From Pseudomonas sp. BN102 (GTDB taxonomy: Bacteria > Pseudomonadota > Gammaproteobacteria > Pseudomonadales > Pseudomonadaceae), in the NCBI RefSeq assembly GCF_029871245.1, contig NZ_SSON01000065.1, forward strand, positions 62,001-126,000: a stretch of 64,000 nucleotides of DNA, in the 5' to 3' direction. The notes below the pieces were generated by a model that was not told the DNA's origin, did no database searches, and saw only the letters and a program-made list of their open reading frames with translations. A program made the translations under genes and the position numbers. Positions 8,986 to 18,229 of this stretch are shown here, piece after piece (within the stretch, counting starts at the first letter, position 1; the number at the start of each line of letters is the position of its first letter).

Positions 8986-9082
8986 TGTAGGGGCGAATTC
9001 ATTCGCCAAGCAGGCCGCAGGCCTGCCCTGACATCCTGATGGGGGCGCTTCGCACCCCTTGGCGAATGAATTCGCCCCTACA
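8986..9082. repeat. R1 palindromic repeat, full copy
   Basis: About 97 bases with outer arms TGTAGGGGCGAATTCATTCG and its complement, and an inner short palindrome CAGGCCGCAGGCCTG. One of six full copies in the window. It occupies most of the interval before the di-haem gene. Confidence 0.85.
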
Positions 9083-9164
9083 GCCAAACGCAAATCCCTC
9101 TTATTCAAACGCCCCCGTCCTGATAAGCTTGCGCGCCTGTTTTCCAGCCGTCCGGAACCCGCCA

Positions 9165-10592
9165 ATGCTCGCTCCATCGGCCATTCGCCGCCTGTCTCCC
9201 CTGCTGCTGGCCCTCGGCCTCAGTGCCTGTGACGACGCGCCGCGGTTCACCCAGGCCGAACCCGGCGAACACCTGTCCGGCGGTGCGGCGACCGTACGCC
9301 AGTTCGACCAGAACGCCTTTTCCATGCCCTCGGCCAATCTCACGCCGATGCGCCGGCTGGACTTCAGCGTCGGCAACAGTTTCTTCCGCAACCCCTGGGT
9401 GATCGCCCCCGCCACCACGACTGCACGCGATGGCCTGGGCCCACTGTTCAACACCAACGCCTGCCAGAACTGCCACGTGAAGGATGGTCGCGGCCATCCG
9501 CCGGCGCCTGGGGCGAACAATGCCGTGTCCATGCTGGTGCGCCTGTCGATTCCCGCCGACGCCTCGGCCGAGCATGCGCGCCTGCTGGAGCGCCTGGGCG
9601 TGGTGCCGGAGCCGGTTTACGGCGGCCAGCTGCAGGATGTCTCCATCCCCGGCGTCGCTCCCGAAGGCAAGGTGCGGGTCAGTTACCAGCCAGTACCGAT
9701 GACCTTCGCCGATGGCACCAGGGTCGAGCTGCGCAAGCCGCGCCTGGAAATCAGCCAGCTCGGCTATGGCCAGATGCACCCAAACGCCCTGTTCTCGGCC
9801 CGCATCGCCCCGCCCATGATCGGCCTGGGCCTGCTGGAAGCCATTCCCGAGGCCGCCCTGCTGGCCAATGCCGACCCGGACGACGCCAATGGCAACGGCA
9901 TCCGCGGCCGTGCCAACTGGGTCTGGGACGATGTCGCCGGCAAGACGGTGCTTGGCCGCTTCGGTTGGAAGGCTGGCCAGCCGAACCTGAATCAACAGAA
10001 TTTTCACGCCTTCTCTGGTGATATGGGCCTGACTACCACGCACCTGACCCAGGACGATTGCACGGCGACGCAGACCGCCTGCAAGGCCGCGGTGCATGGC
10101 GGCGAACCGGAAGTCAGCGACAACATCCTGTCCCTGGTGCTCTTCTACACCCGCAACCTGGCCGTGCCGGCGCGGCGCCAGGTGGAAGACCCGCAGGTGC
10201 TGGAAGGCAAGGGCCTGTTCCACCAGGCCGGCTGCCAGTCCTGCCATACCCCCAGTTTCACCACTGCGGCGGACGCCGCCGAACCCGAGTTGGCCAACCA
10301 GGTGATCCGCCCCTACAGCGACCTGCTGCTCCATGACATGGGCGAAGGCCTGGCCGACGGCCGCGCCGAGTTCCAGGCCGGCGGCCGCGACTGGCGCACC
10401 CCGCCGCTCTGGGGCATCGGCCTGACCCAGACGGTGAACGGCCATACCCAGTTCCTCCACGACGGCCGCGCGCGCGACCTGCTGGAAGCCATCCTCTGGC
10501 ACGGCGGCGAAGCGGAGGCGGCGAAGCAGAAGGTCCTGAAATACGACGCCCAGCAGCGTGCCGCGCTGCTGGCCTTCCTGAATTCCCTATAA
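9165..10592 (+). CDS. Di-haem oxidoreductase lipoprotein (DUF1111/DHOR family)
   Basis: 475 residues from the ATG at 9165. The N-terminus is a lipoprotein signal (LLLALGLSACDD). Two haem c attachment sites are visible: CQNCH at residues 100-104 and CQSCH at 357-361, with the C-terminal WRTPPLWGIGL and FLHDGRARDLLEAILWHGGEA blocks typical of this thiol oxidoreductase-like family. It is exported and carries two c-type haems; substrate unknown. It leads a tight operon with a second imelysin (10-base gap) and a DUF1513 protein, an arrangement widely seen beside imelysin genes and suggesting periplasmic iron redox handling. Confidence 0.9.
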   Translation: MLAPSAIRRLSPLLLALGLSACDDAPRFTQAEPGEHLSGGAATVRQFDQNAFSMPSANLTPMRRLDFSVGNSFFRNPWVIAPATTTARDGLGPLFNTNACQNCHVKDGRGHPPAPGANNAVSMLVRLSIPADASAEHARLLERLGVVPEPVYGGQLQDVSIPGVAPEGKVRVSYQPVPMTFADGTRVELRKPRLEISQLGYGQMHPNALFSARIAPPMIGLGLLEAIPEAALLANADPDDANGNGIRGRANWVWDDVAGKTVLGRFGWKAGQPNLNQQNFHAFSGDMGLTTTHLTQDDCTATQTACKAAVHGGEPEVSDNILSLVLFYTRNLAVPARRQVEDPQVLEGKGLFHQAGCQSCHTPSFTTAADAAEPELANQVIRPYSDLLLHDMGEGLADGRAEFQAGGRDWRTPPLWGIGLTQTVNGHTQFLHDGRARDLLEAILWHGGEAEAAKQKVLKYDAQQRAALLAFLNSL

Positions 10593-10602
10593 GGAGCTCC
10601 GC

Positions 10603-11667
10603 ATGTTCCGCCCGAAACTGCTGTTCACCAGCCTCGCCGCCCTGGCCCTGGGGGCCTGCGCCCCGCAGGATCCGCAGGCGCAGACCGCCGCCGCCCTGGC
10701 CAAGCAGGTGATACTGCCGACCTACAGCCGCTGGGTCGAAGCGGACCGCCAGTTGGCCAGCAGCGCCCTGGCCTTCTGCTCCGGCAAGGAAGACCTGGCC
10801 AAGGCGCGCGCCGATTTCCGCGCCGCGCAAAAAGCCTGGGCCGAGTTGCAGCCGCTGATGGTCGGCCCGCTGGCCGAAGGCAACCGCGCCTGGCAGGTGC
10901 AGTTCTGGCCGGACAAGAAGAACCTGGTCGGGCGCCAGGTGGAGCAGCTAATCAAGGCCCAGCCTCAGGTCGACGCCGCCGCCCTGGCCAAGGCCAGCGT
11001 GGTCGTGCAGGGTCTCTCCGCCTACGAATACATCCTCTTCGACAGCAACCTGGACATGGCCGACAGCGCCCAGAAGGCCCGCTACTGCCCGCTGTTGGAG
11101 GCCATCGGCGAGCGCCAGAAGGGCCTGGCCGAGGAAATCCTCGCGCGCTGGAACAGCAAGGACGGCATGCTCGACCAGTTGAGCAAGTTCCCCAACCAGC
11201 GCTACGCCGACTCCCACGAGGCCATCTCCGAACTGCTGCGGGTCCAGGTCACCGCCCTGGACACCCTGAAGAAAAAGCTCGGCACCCCCATGGGCCGCCA
11301 GACCAAGAGCCTGCCCCAGCCGATGCAGGCGGACGGCTGGCGCAGCGACTCCTCCCTGGAAAGCCTGGGCGCCAGCCTGGCCAGTGCCGAAAGCTTGTGG
11401 AAAGGCGTCGACCAGCACGGTATCCGCAGCCTGCTGGGCGATGACCAGAAAGCCCTGGCCGAGAAGATCGACGCGGCCTACGCCGAATCCCGCGGCAAGC
11501 TCGACGCCCTCGGGCAGCCTCTGGGCAAGCTGCTGGCCAGCGAAGAAGGCCTGAAACAGCTGAACGACTTCTACGACAGCCTGGACCGCGTCCAGCGCCT
11601 GCATTCCGGCGAGCTGGCCAAGGCCCTCGGCGTGCAGCTCGGCTTCAACGCCAACGACGGTGACTGA
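10603..11667 (+). CDS. Second imelysin-family lipoprotein
   Basis: 354 residues with a lipoprotein signal (LAALALGACAP) and an imelysin-type helical domain; GLSAYEYILFD (about residues 136-146) takes the place of the GxHxxE region, so the metal-site histidine of the first imelysin is not conserved here. AAGGAG lies before the ATG. It is the middle gene of the di-haem/imelysin/DUF1513 operon. The two imelysins in this locus are divergent in sequence and probably not functionally equal. Confidence 0.88.
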   Translation: MFRPKLLFTSLAALALGACAPQDPQAQTAAALAKQVILPTYSRWVEADRQLASSALAFCSGKEDLAKARADFRAAQKAWAELQPLMVGPLAEGNRAWQVQFWPDKKNLVGRQVEQLIKAQPQVDAAALAKASVVVQGLSAYEYILFDSNLDMADSAQKARYCPLLEAIGERQKGLAEEILARWNSKDGMLDQLSKFPNQRYADSHEAISELLRVQVTALDTLKKKLGTPMGRQTKSLPQPMQADGWRSDSSLESLGASLASAESLWKGVDQHGIRSLLGDDQKALAEKIDAAYAESRGKLDALGQPLGKLLASEEGLKQLNDFYDSLDRVQRLHSGELAKALGVQLGFNANDGD

Positions 11668-11668
11668 G

Positions 11669-12766
11669 ATGCTCCGTCGCCAGGTCCTCACCCTTGCCAG
11701 CCTGCTGCTCGGCGCCGTCGGCCTGGGCGGCTGGACCCTCAGCCGCAGGGGCGACGGCTCGCCCCTGTTGCTCTCCGCTCGCGACGATGCCGACGGCCAT
11801 CACTACGCCGTGGGCTATCGCCTGGACGGCAGCCAGGTGTTCGCCACCCGGGTCGCCCAGCGCTGTCATGACATAGTCGAGCACCCCAGCGAACCGGTGG
11901 CACTCTTCGTCGCCCGCCGGCCGGGCACCGAGAGCTACCTGGTCGACCTGCGCGACGGCCGCCTGCTGCAGACGCTCAAGTCGCAGGCCAACCGCCACTT
12001 CTACGGCCACGGGGTGTTCCACCGCGAGGGCGAATGGCTCTACGCCACCGAGAACGACACCACTGACCCCGGCCGTGGCGTGCTCGGGCAGTACCACTAC
12101 CAGGACGGCCAGCTGCACCATGCCGGCGAAGTCCCCACCCACGGCCTGGGCCCGCACCAGGCGGCATGGTTGCCCGACGGCGAGACTCTGGTGGTGGCCA
12201 ACGGCGGTATCCGCACCGAGGCGGAAAGCCGAGTGGAGATGAACCTCGACGCCATGGAGCCGAGCCTGGTACTGATGCGCCGCGATGGCAGCCTGCTGTC
12301 GAAGGAAACCCTGCCGCAACAGATGAACAGCATTCGCCACTTGGCGGTGGGCGCCGACGGCACCATAGTCTCCGGACAGCAGTACATGGGCGAGGCCAGC
12401 GACCACGCCGACCTGCTCGCCATCAAGCGTCCGGGCCAGCCCTTCCAGCCCTTCCCGCTGGACGAGGAACAGCGCCTGGCGATGACCCAGTACACCGCCA
12501 GCGTCGCCATCCACGACGAGCTCCGCCTGGTGGCCCTGACCGCGCCGCGCGGCAATCGCTTCTTCATCTGGGACCTGGACAGCGGCGCCGTGCGCCTGGA
12601 CGCGCCCCTGCCGGACTGTGCCGGCGTCGGCGCGGTGAAAGACGGCTTCGTGGTCACCTCCGGCCAGGGCCGCTGCCGCCTTTACGACTGCCGGGGCACA
12701 GAGTTCACCGCCACCCCGCTGCAACTGCCGGCGAGCTTCTGGGACAACCACCTCCACCTGGCCTGA
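11669..12766 (+). CDS. DUF1513 periplasmic protein
   Basis: 365 residues. The N-terminus (MLRRQVLTLASLLLGAVGLGGW) looks like a Tat-type or Sec signal; the mature part has repeated blade-like segments (HYAVGYRLDGSQVFATRV, HFYGHGVFHREGEWLYATEND, GPHQAAWLPDGETLVVANGG) consistent with a beta-propeller. The start may be GTG 11660, overlapping the preceding stop, or ATG 11669 one base after it; I take the ATG because the signal peptide then starts MLRRQ. DUF1513 genes travel with imelysin and di-haem genes; function unknown. Confidence 0.85.
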   Translation: MLRRQVLTLASLLLGAVGLGGWTLSRRGDGSPLLLSARDDADGHHYAVGYRLDGSQVFATRVAQRCHDIVEHPSEPVALFVARRPGTESYLVDLRDGRLLQTLKSQANRHFYGHGVFHREGEWLYATENDTTDPGRGVLGQYHYQDGQLHHAGEVPTHGLGPHQAAWLPDGETLVVANGGIRTEAESRVEMNLDAMEPSLVLMRRDGSLLSKETLPQQMNSIRHLAVGADGTIVSGQQYMGEASDHADLLAIKRPGQPFQPFPLDEEQRLAMTQYTASVAIHDELRLVALTAPRGNRFFIWDLDSGAVRLDAPLPDCAGVGAVKDGFVVTSGQGRCRLYDCRGTEFTATPLQLPASFWDNHLHLA

Positions 12767-12773
12767 CCTCACA

Positions 12774-12856
12774 AGGGTGGACATCGTTTTTCATGTCCAC
12801 CAGCGGCGCCATGCTCATCACCGATGGTGGACCGATGAAGCGTGGTCCACCCTACG
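12774..12856. repeat. R3 repeat pair
   Basis: Two hairpins in tandem: GGTGGACAT...ATGTCCACC and GGTGGACC...GGTCCACCCTAC. Related to the copies at 5870 and 37472. The rest of the interval to 13059 holds nothing I can identify. Confidence 0.6.
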
Positions 12857-13059
12857 CAAGCCCCTCTACCAAGGGTCCCGTGGCGCTTTCGTACCCCACA
12901 AACTCCCGACATCCGGCCTTCAGCGCCCCTCTACCTTGCCGATCGAGTAGGGGCCCGCCTGGCGGTCCCCGCGCTGGCGCCGGCATAGCGCCCGACGTAC
13001 TGCAATATCCGTCTGGTAGAGAGCCGACATCACCCCCTTTCTCCTTGAAGCGCACCATC

Positions 13060-13305
13060 ATGTCCCTGCGACGCTCCCTGCGCGGCCAGATCCTCACCAT
13101 GCTCGGTGGCAGCCTATTGCTGCCCCTGCTGATCACCCTCGGCTGTTTCCACTTTCTCTCCAGCGGCATCTCACGCAACCTCACCGAGATCACTGCCATC
13201 GCCAGCACCAACGAACAGAACGTGCAGCGCACCCACGGCGCCAGCCAACACCTCCACGGCCTGTCCGGCGACCTCTCCCAGCTGACGGCGCGCCTCCACG
13301 CCTGA
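13060..13305 (+). pseudogene. Chemoreceptor remnant with internal deletion
   Basis: 81 codons. Residues 1-43 read as the cytoplasmic start and first membrane helix of a methyl-accepting chemotaxis protein (SLRRSLRGQILTMLGGSLLL...LGCFHFLSSGISRNL). Residues from about 44 on (ITAIASTNEQNVQRTHGASQ, then HLHGLSGDLSQLTARLHA) read as the extreme C-terminus of a chemoreceptor. The periplasmic domain, HAMP, methylation helices and signalling tip are missing. The frame is kept across the junction. I read this as one large in-frame deletion; a small membrane protein product cannot be excluded. Confidence 0.6.
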
Positions 13306-13547
13306 TGGAAGAACGGCACAGGGAGGTGCCGCACAGTCCTGCCCCATTGATCAGGAAAGGACGAGTTCCTACACAGTTAACCGACACGAACTGACTCGAT
13401 CTTCGGCGATCTACGCACGTCATAACCAACTACATCCCCGGAAGCAACGTTCTGCAATTTCTTGTCTTTGACTTGGTCTAACTCTGGTACTAAGGTGCTT
13501 CCCTCGCCTATTCCCAGGCCTCTTTTTCCCTGCCAAGGAACCGGAAT

Positions 13548-14702
13548 ATGTTGCTCCGCCGCATGCTCATCATGCTGGGCGTGGTTATCCTCGTGGTGCT
13601 CGCCCTAGCCGCCTACAAAGGCTTCTCGATCTACCAGCAGATCCAGCAGTTCTCTGCGCCTCAGCCGCCCATCAACGTCTCCGCCGAGAAGGCCGTCGAA
13701 CTGCCTTGGCAGAGCCGCCTACCCGCCATCGGCACACTGAAGGCCTTCCAGGGCGTCGACCTGACCGTGGAAGCCAGTGGCACCGTTCAGGACGTGCTCT
13801 TCCTCTCCGGCGAGAAGGTCAAAGTGGGCCAGCCGCTGATCCAGATGGACAGTGACGTGGAACGCGCCACCCTGGCGACGGCCGAGGCCGAGTTGAGCCT
13901 GGCGCGCGTAGAGTTCGAGCGCGGCCGCAGCCTGGTCAGCCGGCAGAACATCTCCAAGAGCGAATTCGACCGCCTGGCCTCGGAACTCCAGGCCGCCACC
14001 GGCAGGGTCGGCCAGCTCAAGGCCATGCTGGACAAGAAGCGCATCATCGCGCCCTTCTCCGGCACCATCGGCATCCGCCAGGTGGACGTGGGCGACTTCC
14101 TCTCTTCCGGTACCACCATCGCCACCCTGCAGGACCTGAACACCCTGTTCGTCGACTTCTTCCTGCCCGAGCAGGCCGCTCCTCTGCTGGCCGTCGGGCA
14201 AAAGGTGCGCATCAGCGTCGCCGCCTTCCCGGGCGAATTCTTCGAGGGCGACGTTGCTGCGCTGAACCCCAAGGTCGAGGAAAGCACCCGCAACCTGCAG
14301 GTGCGCGCCATGCTGCAGAACCCCGACGGCAAGCTCCTGCCAGGCATGTTCGCCAACCTCGACGTACTGCTGCCGGGCGAGCAGGAGCGCGTGGTGGTGC
14401 CGGAGAGCGCCATCACCTACACCCTCTACGGCAACTCGGTGTACGTGATCTCCGAGAAGAAGAACGCCGAGGGCCAGCCCGAGAAAGGCCAGGATGGTCA
14501 GCCTCAGCTGGTGGTGGAGCGCCGCTTCGTCGAGACCGGCGAGCGCCGCGACGGCAAGGTAGTGGTGCAGAAGGGCCTCGAGCCCGGCGAGCGGGTGGTG
14601 ACGTCCGGCCAACTCAAGCTGGATAACGGCTCCCACGTCGCCGTCGTACCCGACCAGTCCCTGGCCACCAAGCCGGACAACCAAGCCCGCGCCCCGCAAT
14701 AA
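13548..14702 (+). CDS. mexV: RND efflux periplasmic adaptor MexV
   Basis: 384 residues, membrane fusion protein of an RND pump. An N-terminal membrane anchor (about 5-27) is followed by the lipoyl/hairpin region (VDLTVEASGTVQDVLFLSGEKVKVGQPL begins near 67), a short alpha-hairpin, and the beta-barrel and membrane-proximal domains (RVVVPESAITYTLYGNSVYV). AAGGAA lies seven bases before the ATG. It is 23 bases upstream of mexW and the pair matches PAO1 mexV-mexW in size and genomic position. No outer-membrane channel gene is present; in P. aeruginosa MexVW uses OprM. A TTGACT at 13468 may be part of the promoter. Confidence 0.9.
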   Translation: MLLRRMLIMLGVVILVVLALAAYKGFSIYQQIQQFSAPQPPINVSAEKAVELPWQSRLPAIGTLKAFQGVDLTVEASGTVQDVLFLSGEKVKVGQPLIQMDSDVERATLATAEAELSLARVEFERGRSLVSRQNISKSEFDRLASELQAATGRVGQLKAMLDKKRIIAPFSGTIGIRQVDVGDFLSSGTTIATLQDLNTLFVDFFLPEQAAPLLAVGQKVRISVAAFPGEFFEGDVAALNPKVEESTRNLQVRAMLQNPDGKLLPGMFANLDVLLPGEQERVVVPESAITYTLYGNSVYVISEKKNAEGQPEKGQDGQPQLVVERRFVETGERRDGKVVVQKGLEPGERVVTSGQLKLDNGSHVAVVPDQSLATKPDNQARAPQ

Positions 14703-14725
14703 GCGCTCGCGCGAAGGAACGGAAC

Positions 14726-17700
14726 ATGGCTTTCACAGATCCTTTCATCCGTCGCCCGGTACTGGCGACAGTGATCAGCCTGCTGATCGTGCTGCTGGGC
14801 ATGCAGGCCTTCAGCAAGCTGGTGATCCGCCAGTACCCGCAGATGGAGAACGCCCTGATCACGGTGACCACCGCCTACCCGGGCGCCAACGCCGAGACCA
14901 TCCAGGGCTACATCACCCAGCCGCTGCAGCAGAGCCTGGCCAGTGCCGAAGGCATCGACTACATGACGTCGTCGAGCCAGCAGAATATGTCGGTCATCCA
15001 GATCTACGCACGCATCGGCGCCAACTCCGACCGCCTCTTCACCGAACTGCTGGCCAAGGCCAACGAGGTGAAGAACCAGCTGCCCCAGGACGCCGAGGAC
15101 CCGGTGCTGTCCAAGGAGGCCGCCGACTCGACGGCGCTGATGTACATCAGCTTCTACAGCGACGAGTTGTCCAACCCCCAGATCACCGACTACCTGTCCC
15201 GCGTGATCCAGCCCAAGCTGGCCACCCTGCCGGGCATGGCCGAAGCGGAAATCCTCGGCAACCAGGTCTTCGCCATGCGCCTCTGGATGGACCCCGTGCG
15301 CATGGCCGCGTACGGCATCACCGCCACCGATGTCAGCGACGCCGTGCGCAAGTACAACTTCCTCTCCGCCGCCGGCGAAGTGAAGGGCCAGTACGTGGTG
15401 ACCAGTATCAACGCCGCCACCGACCTCAAGTCACCGGAGGCCTTCGGCGCCATCCCGGTCAAGACGGTGGGCGACAGCCGCGTGCTGCTGCGGGACATCG
15501 CGCGGGTGGAAATGGGCGCGGAGAACTACGACTCCATCAGCTCCTTCGATGGCATCCCCTCGGTCTACATCGGCATCAAGGGCACCCCCAGTGCCAACCC
15601 GCTGGACGTAATCAAGCACGTGCGCGCCATCATGCCCGAGCTGGAATCCCAGCTGCCGCCGAACCTCAAGGCGTCCATCGCCTATGACGCCACCCGCTTC
15701 ATCCAGGCGTCCATCGACGAGGTGGTGAAGACCCTGGGCGAAGCGGTGCTGATCGTGATCGTCGTCGTGTTCCTCTTCCTCGGTGCCTTCCGCTCGGTAC
15801 TGATCCCGGTGATCACCATCCCGCTGTCGATGATCGGCGTGCTCTTCTTCATGCAGCTGATGGGCTACTCCATCAACCTGCTGACGCTGCTGGCGATGGT
15901 GCTCGCCATCGGCCTGGTGGTGGACGACGCCATCGTGGTCGTGGAGAACATCCACCGGCACATCGAAGAGGGCAAGACGCCCTTTGACGCGGCCATCGAA
16001 GGCACCCGCGAGATCGCCGTGCCGGTGGTCTCCATGACCATCACCCTGGCGGCGGTCTATGCGCCCATCGGCTTCCTCGAAGGCCTGACCGGCGCGCTGT
16101 TCCGCGAATTCGCCCTGACCCTGGCGGGCGCGGTGATCATCTCCGGCGTAGTCGCCCTGACCCTGTCGCCGATGATGTGCTCCAGGCTCCTGCGCCACGA
16201 CGAGAATCCCACAGGCCTGGCGCATCGGCTGGACCTGATCTTCGAACGCCTCAAGCAGCGCTACCAGCACGCCCTGCACGGCACCCTGAACACCCGCCCC
16301 GTGGTGGTGGTGTTCGCCGTGATCGTGCTGTGCCTGATCCCGGTGCTGCTGAAGTTCACCAAGAGCGAGTTGGCGCCGGACGAGGACCAGGGCATCGTCT
16401 TCATCATGTCCAAGGCCCCGCAGCCGACCAACCTGGACTACCTGAACGCCTATACCCAGCAGTTCGTCGAGATATTCAAGGCCTTCCCCGAGTACTTCTC
16501 GTCGTTCCAGATCAACGGCTTCGACGGCGTGCAGTCGGGCATCGGCGGCTTCCTGCTGAAACCCTGGAACGAGCGCGAGCGCACCCAGATGGAGCTGCTT
16601 CACGAGGTCCAGGGCAAGCTCAACCAGATTCCCGGCCTGCAGATCTTCGGCTTCAACCTGCCGTCGCTGCCCGGTACCGGTGAAGGCCTGCCCTTCCAGT
16701 TCGTGGTCAACACCCCCAACGACTACGAGTCGCTGTTGCAGGTGACCGAGCGCATCAAGCAGCGCGCCCTGGAGTCCGGCAAGTTCGCTTTCCTCAACGT
16801 CGACCTGGCCTTCGACAAGCCGGAAGTGGTGGTGGATATCGACCGCGCCAAGGCCGCACAGATGGGCGTATCCATGGAAGACCTGGGCTCGACCCTGGCC
16901 ATCCTGCTGGGCGAAGGCGAGATCAACCGATTCACCATCGACGGTCGCAGCTACAAGGTGATCGCCCAGGTGGAACGTGCCTACCGCGACAATCCGGGCT
17001 GGCTGAGCAACTACTACGTGAAGAGCGAAGGCGGCGCCATGGTGCCCCTGTCGAGCCTGATCAGCGTGCACGACAGCGCCCGGCCGACCCGCCTCAAGCA
17101 GTTCCAGCAGCTCAATGCGGCGATCATCGAAGGCGTTCCCATGGTCAGCATGGGCGAGGCCATCGACACGGTGACCCAGATCGCCCGCGAGGAAGCCCCG
17201 CGCGGCTACGCCTTCGACCACGCCGGCGCCTCGCGCCAGTACGTGCAAGAGGGCAGCGCGCTCTACGTCACCTTCGGCCTGGCGCTGGCGATCATCTTCC
17301 TGGTGCTGGCGGCGCAGTTCGAGAGCTTCCGCGACCCGCTGGTGATCCTCGTGACCGTGCCGCTGTCCATCTGCGGCGCGCTGATCCCGCTTTTCCTCGG
17401 CTGGTCGAGCATGAACATCTACACCCAGGTGGGCCTGGTGACCCTGATCGGCCTGATCAGCAAGCACGGCATCCTGATCGTCGAGTTCGCCAACCAGCTG
17501 CGACGGGACAAAGGCCTCTCCGCCCGCGAGGCGGTGGAAGAAGCCGCTGCCATCCGCTTGCGCCCGGTGCTGATGACCACAGCGGCCATGGTCTTCGGCA
17601 TGGTGCCGCTGATCCTCGCCACCGGCGCCGGCGCGGTCAGCCGCTTCGACATCGGCCTGGTGATCGCCACCGGCATGTCCATCGGCACGCTGTTCACCCT

Positions 17701-17779
17701 CTTCGTCCTGCCCTGCGTCTATACGCTGCTGGCTAAGAAGGACCTGCATCCGGCGAGTCAGGTGGCGGCCAGCCACTGA
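14726..17779 (+). CDS. mexW: RND efflux inner-membrane transporter MexW
   Basis: 1017 residues, a full-length HAE-1/AcrB-type or MexW-type proton-driven drug exporter with twelve membrane helices and two large periplasmic loops. The start FTDPFIRRPVLATVISLLIV and the TM4 charge-relay region LAIGLVVDDAIVVVENIHRH (conserved double Asp) are intact, as is the second-half GLVTLIGLISKHGILIVEFA. MexVW in P. aeruginosa exports fluoroquinolones, tetracycline, chloramphenicol and erythromycin. Cotranscribed with mexV and followed by a strong terminator. Confidence 0.93.
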   Translation: MAFTDPFIRRPVLATVISLLIVLLGMQAFSKLVIRQYPQMENALITVTTAYPGANAETIQGYITQPLQQSLASAEGIDYMTSSSQQNMSVIQIYARIGANSDRLFTELLAKANEVKNQLPQDAEDPVLSKEAADSTALMYISFYSDELSNPQITDYLSRVIQPKLATLPGMAEAEILGNQVFAMRLWMDPVRMAAYGITATDVSDAVRKYNFLSAAGEVKGQYVVTSINAATDLKSPEAFGAIPVKTVGDSRVLLRDIARVEMGAENYDSISSFDGIPSVYIGIKGTPSANPLDVIKHVRAIMPELESQLPPNLKASIAYDATRFIQASIDEVVKTLGEAVLIVIVVVFLFLGAFRSVLIPVITIPLSMIGVLFFMQLMGYSINLLTLLAMVLAIGLVVDDAIVVVENIHRHIEEGKTPFDAAIEGTREIAVPVVSMTITLAAVYAPIGFLEGLTGALFREFALTLAGAVIISGVVALTLSPMMCSRLLRHDENPTGLAHRLDLIFERLKQRYQHALHGTLNTRPVVVVFAVIVLCLIPVLLKFTKSELAPDEDQGIVFIMSKAPQPTNLDYLNAYTQQFVEIFKAFPEYFSSFQINGFDGVQSGIGGFLLKPWNERERTQMELLHEVQGKLNQIPGLQIFGFNLPSLPGTGEGLPFQFVVNTPNDYESLLQVTERIKQRALESGKFAFLNVDLAFDKPEVVVDIDRAKAAQMGVSMEDLGSTLAILLGEGEINRFTIDGRSYKVIAQVERAYRDNPGWLSNYYVKSEGGAMVPLSSLISVHDSARPTRLKQFQQLNAAIIEGVPMVSMGEAIDTVTQIAREEAPRGYAFDHAGASRQYVQEGSALYVTFGLALAIIFLVLAAQFESFRDPLVILVTVPLSICGALIPLFLGWSSMNIYTQVGLVTLIGLISKHGILIVEFANQLRRDKGLSAREAVEEAAAIRLRPVLMTTAAMVFGMVPLILATGAGAVSRFDIGLVIATGMSIGTLFTLFVLPCVYTLLAKKDLHPASQVAASH

Positions 17780-17795
17780 GCCGGCGACGGATGGA

Positions 17796-17826
17796 AAAAG
17801 CCCCGCAATTGCGGGGCTTTCTTTTG
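17796..17826 (+). terminator. Rho-independent terminator after mexW
   Basis: AAAAGCCCCGC-AATT-GCGGGGCTTTCTTTT is a strong hairpin with T-rich tail right after the mexW stop. Confidence 0.93.
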
Positions 17827-17851
17827 CTGGCGAGGTGGGCCGGATGCTTTT

Positions 17852-17937
17852 GCAGGTTGTGGCTGAGCTACGCGAAGCCCAACGTGCGGGACCAGTGCTT
17901 GGCAATGTTGGGCTTCGCAGGCTCAGCACCAACCTAC
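17852..17937. repeat. R2 palindromic repeat, full copy
   Basis: About 86 bases: outer arms GCAGGTTGTGGCTGAGCTAC / GCTCAGCACCAACCTAC and inner GCGAAGCCCAAC ... GTTGGGCTTCGC. One of four full copies in the window. Confidence 0.8.
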
Positions 17938-17962
17938 GAAAAGTCCGTGCATTTCCGAACCA

Positions 17963-17992
17963 ACAAAAAACCCCGCTTTCGCGGGGTTTGCT
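17963..17992 (-). terminator. Rho-independent terminator for the small exported-protein gene
   Basis: Read on the minus strand: AAACCCCGC-GAAA-GCGGGGTTTTTTG, a short strong hairpin with a T-run, 15 bases past the stop of the small gene at 18005-18229. Confidence 0.88.
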
Positions 17993-18004
17993 TTCGATCC
18001 TGCC

Positions 18005-18229
18005 TCACTCCTGGCCGCGCAAGCCCTGGGACAGGCCGAACATGAACAGCAGCAGGTTCTGGTCAGCCCGGACCTGATCTTTCAGCCGGACGTTGGGCGG
18101 TAATGGGCAATAGCCCAGCCCGTTGGCACTGACCACTGAGGGCGAAGGCTCATGCCAGGCAGCCACCGCCAAAGAGGCTATCCCCAAGGCGCCGACGAGA
18201 AATAAAGCTCGCGTGACTTCTAACTTCAT
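18005..18229 (-). CDS. Small exported protein of unknown function
   Basis: 74 residues. The first ~23 residues are a Sec-type signal peptide or anchor (VTRALFLVGALGIASLAVAA). The mature part is about 50 residues with one cysteine and no recognisable domain. I accept it as real because the ATG has AAGGGG a suitable distance upstream, the protein has a signal peptide, and a strong terminator follows. I do not recognise the family. Confidence 0.7.
   Translation of the reverse strand: MKLEVTRALFLVGALGIASLAVAAWHEPSPSVVSANGLGYCPLPPNVRLKDQVRADQNLLLFMFGLSQGLRGQE

Noticed and set aside
8986..9082. R1 repeats as a CRISPR array
   Set aside because: The copies are isolated, kilobases apart, and each is a single large palindrome with no regular spacers.
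15431..17932. A very long open frame (833 codons) antisense to mexW
   Set aside because: It mirrors the high-GC codon pattern of mexW, is His/Gln/Asp-rich with no domain, and mexW is clearly the real gene. The same applies to antisense frames over bifA (3815-5479), groEL (20574-22379), the receptor gene (28789-31092) and the dehydrogenase operon (38973-41336).
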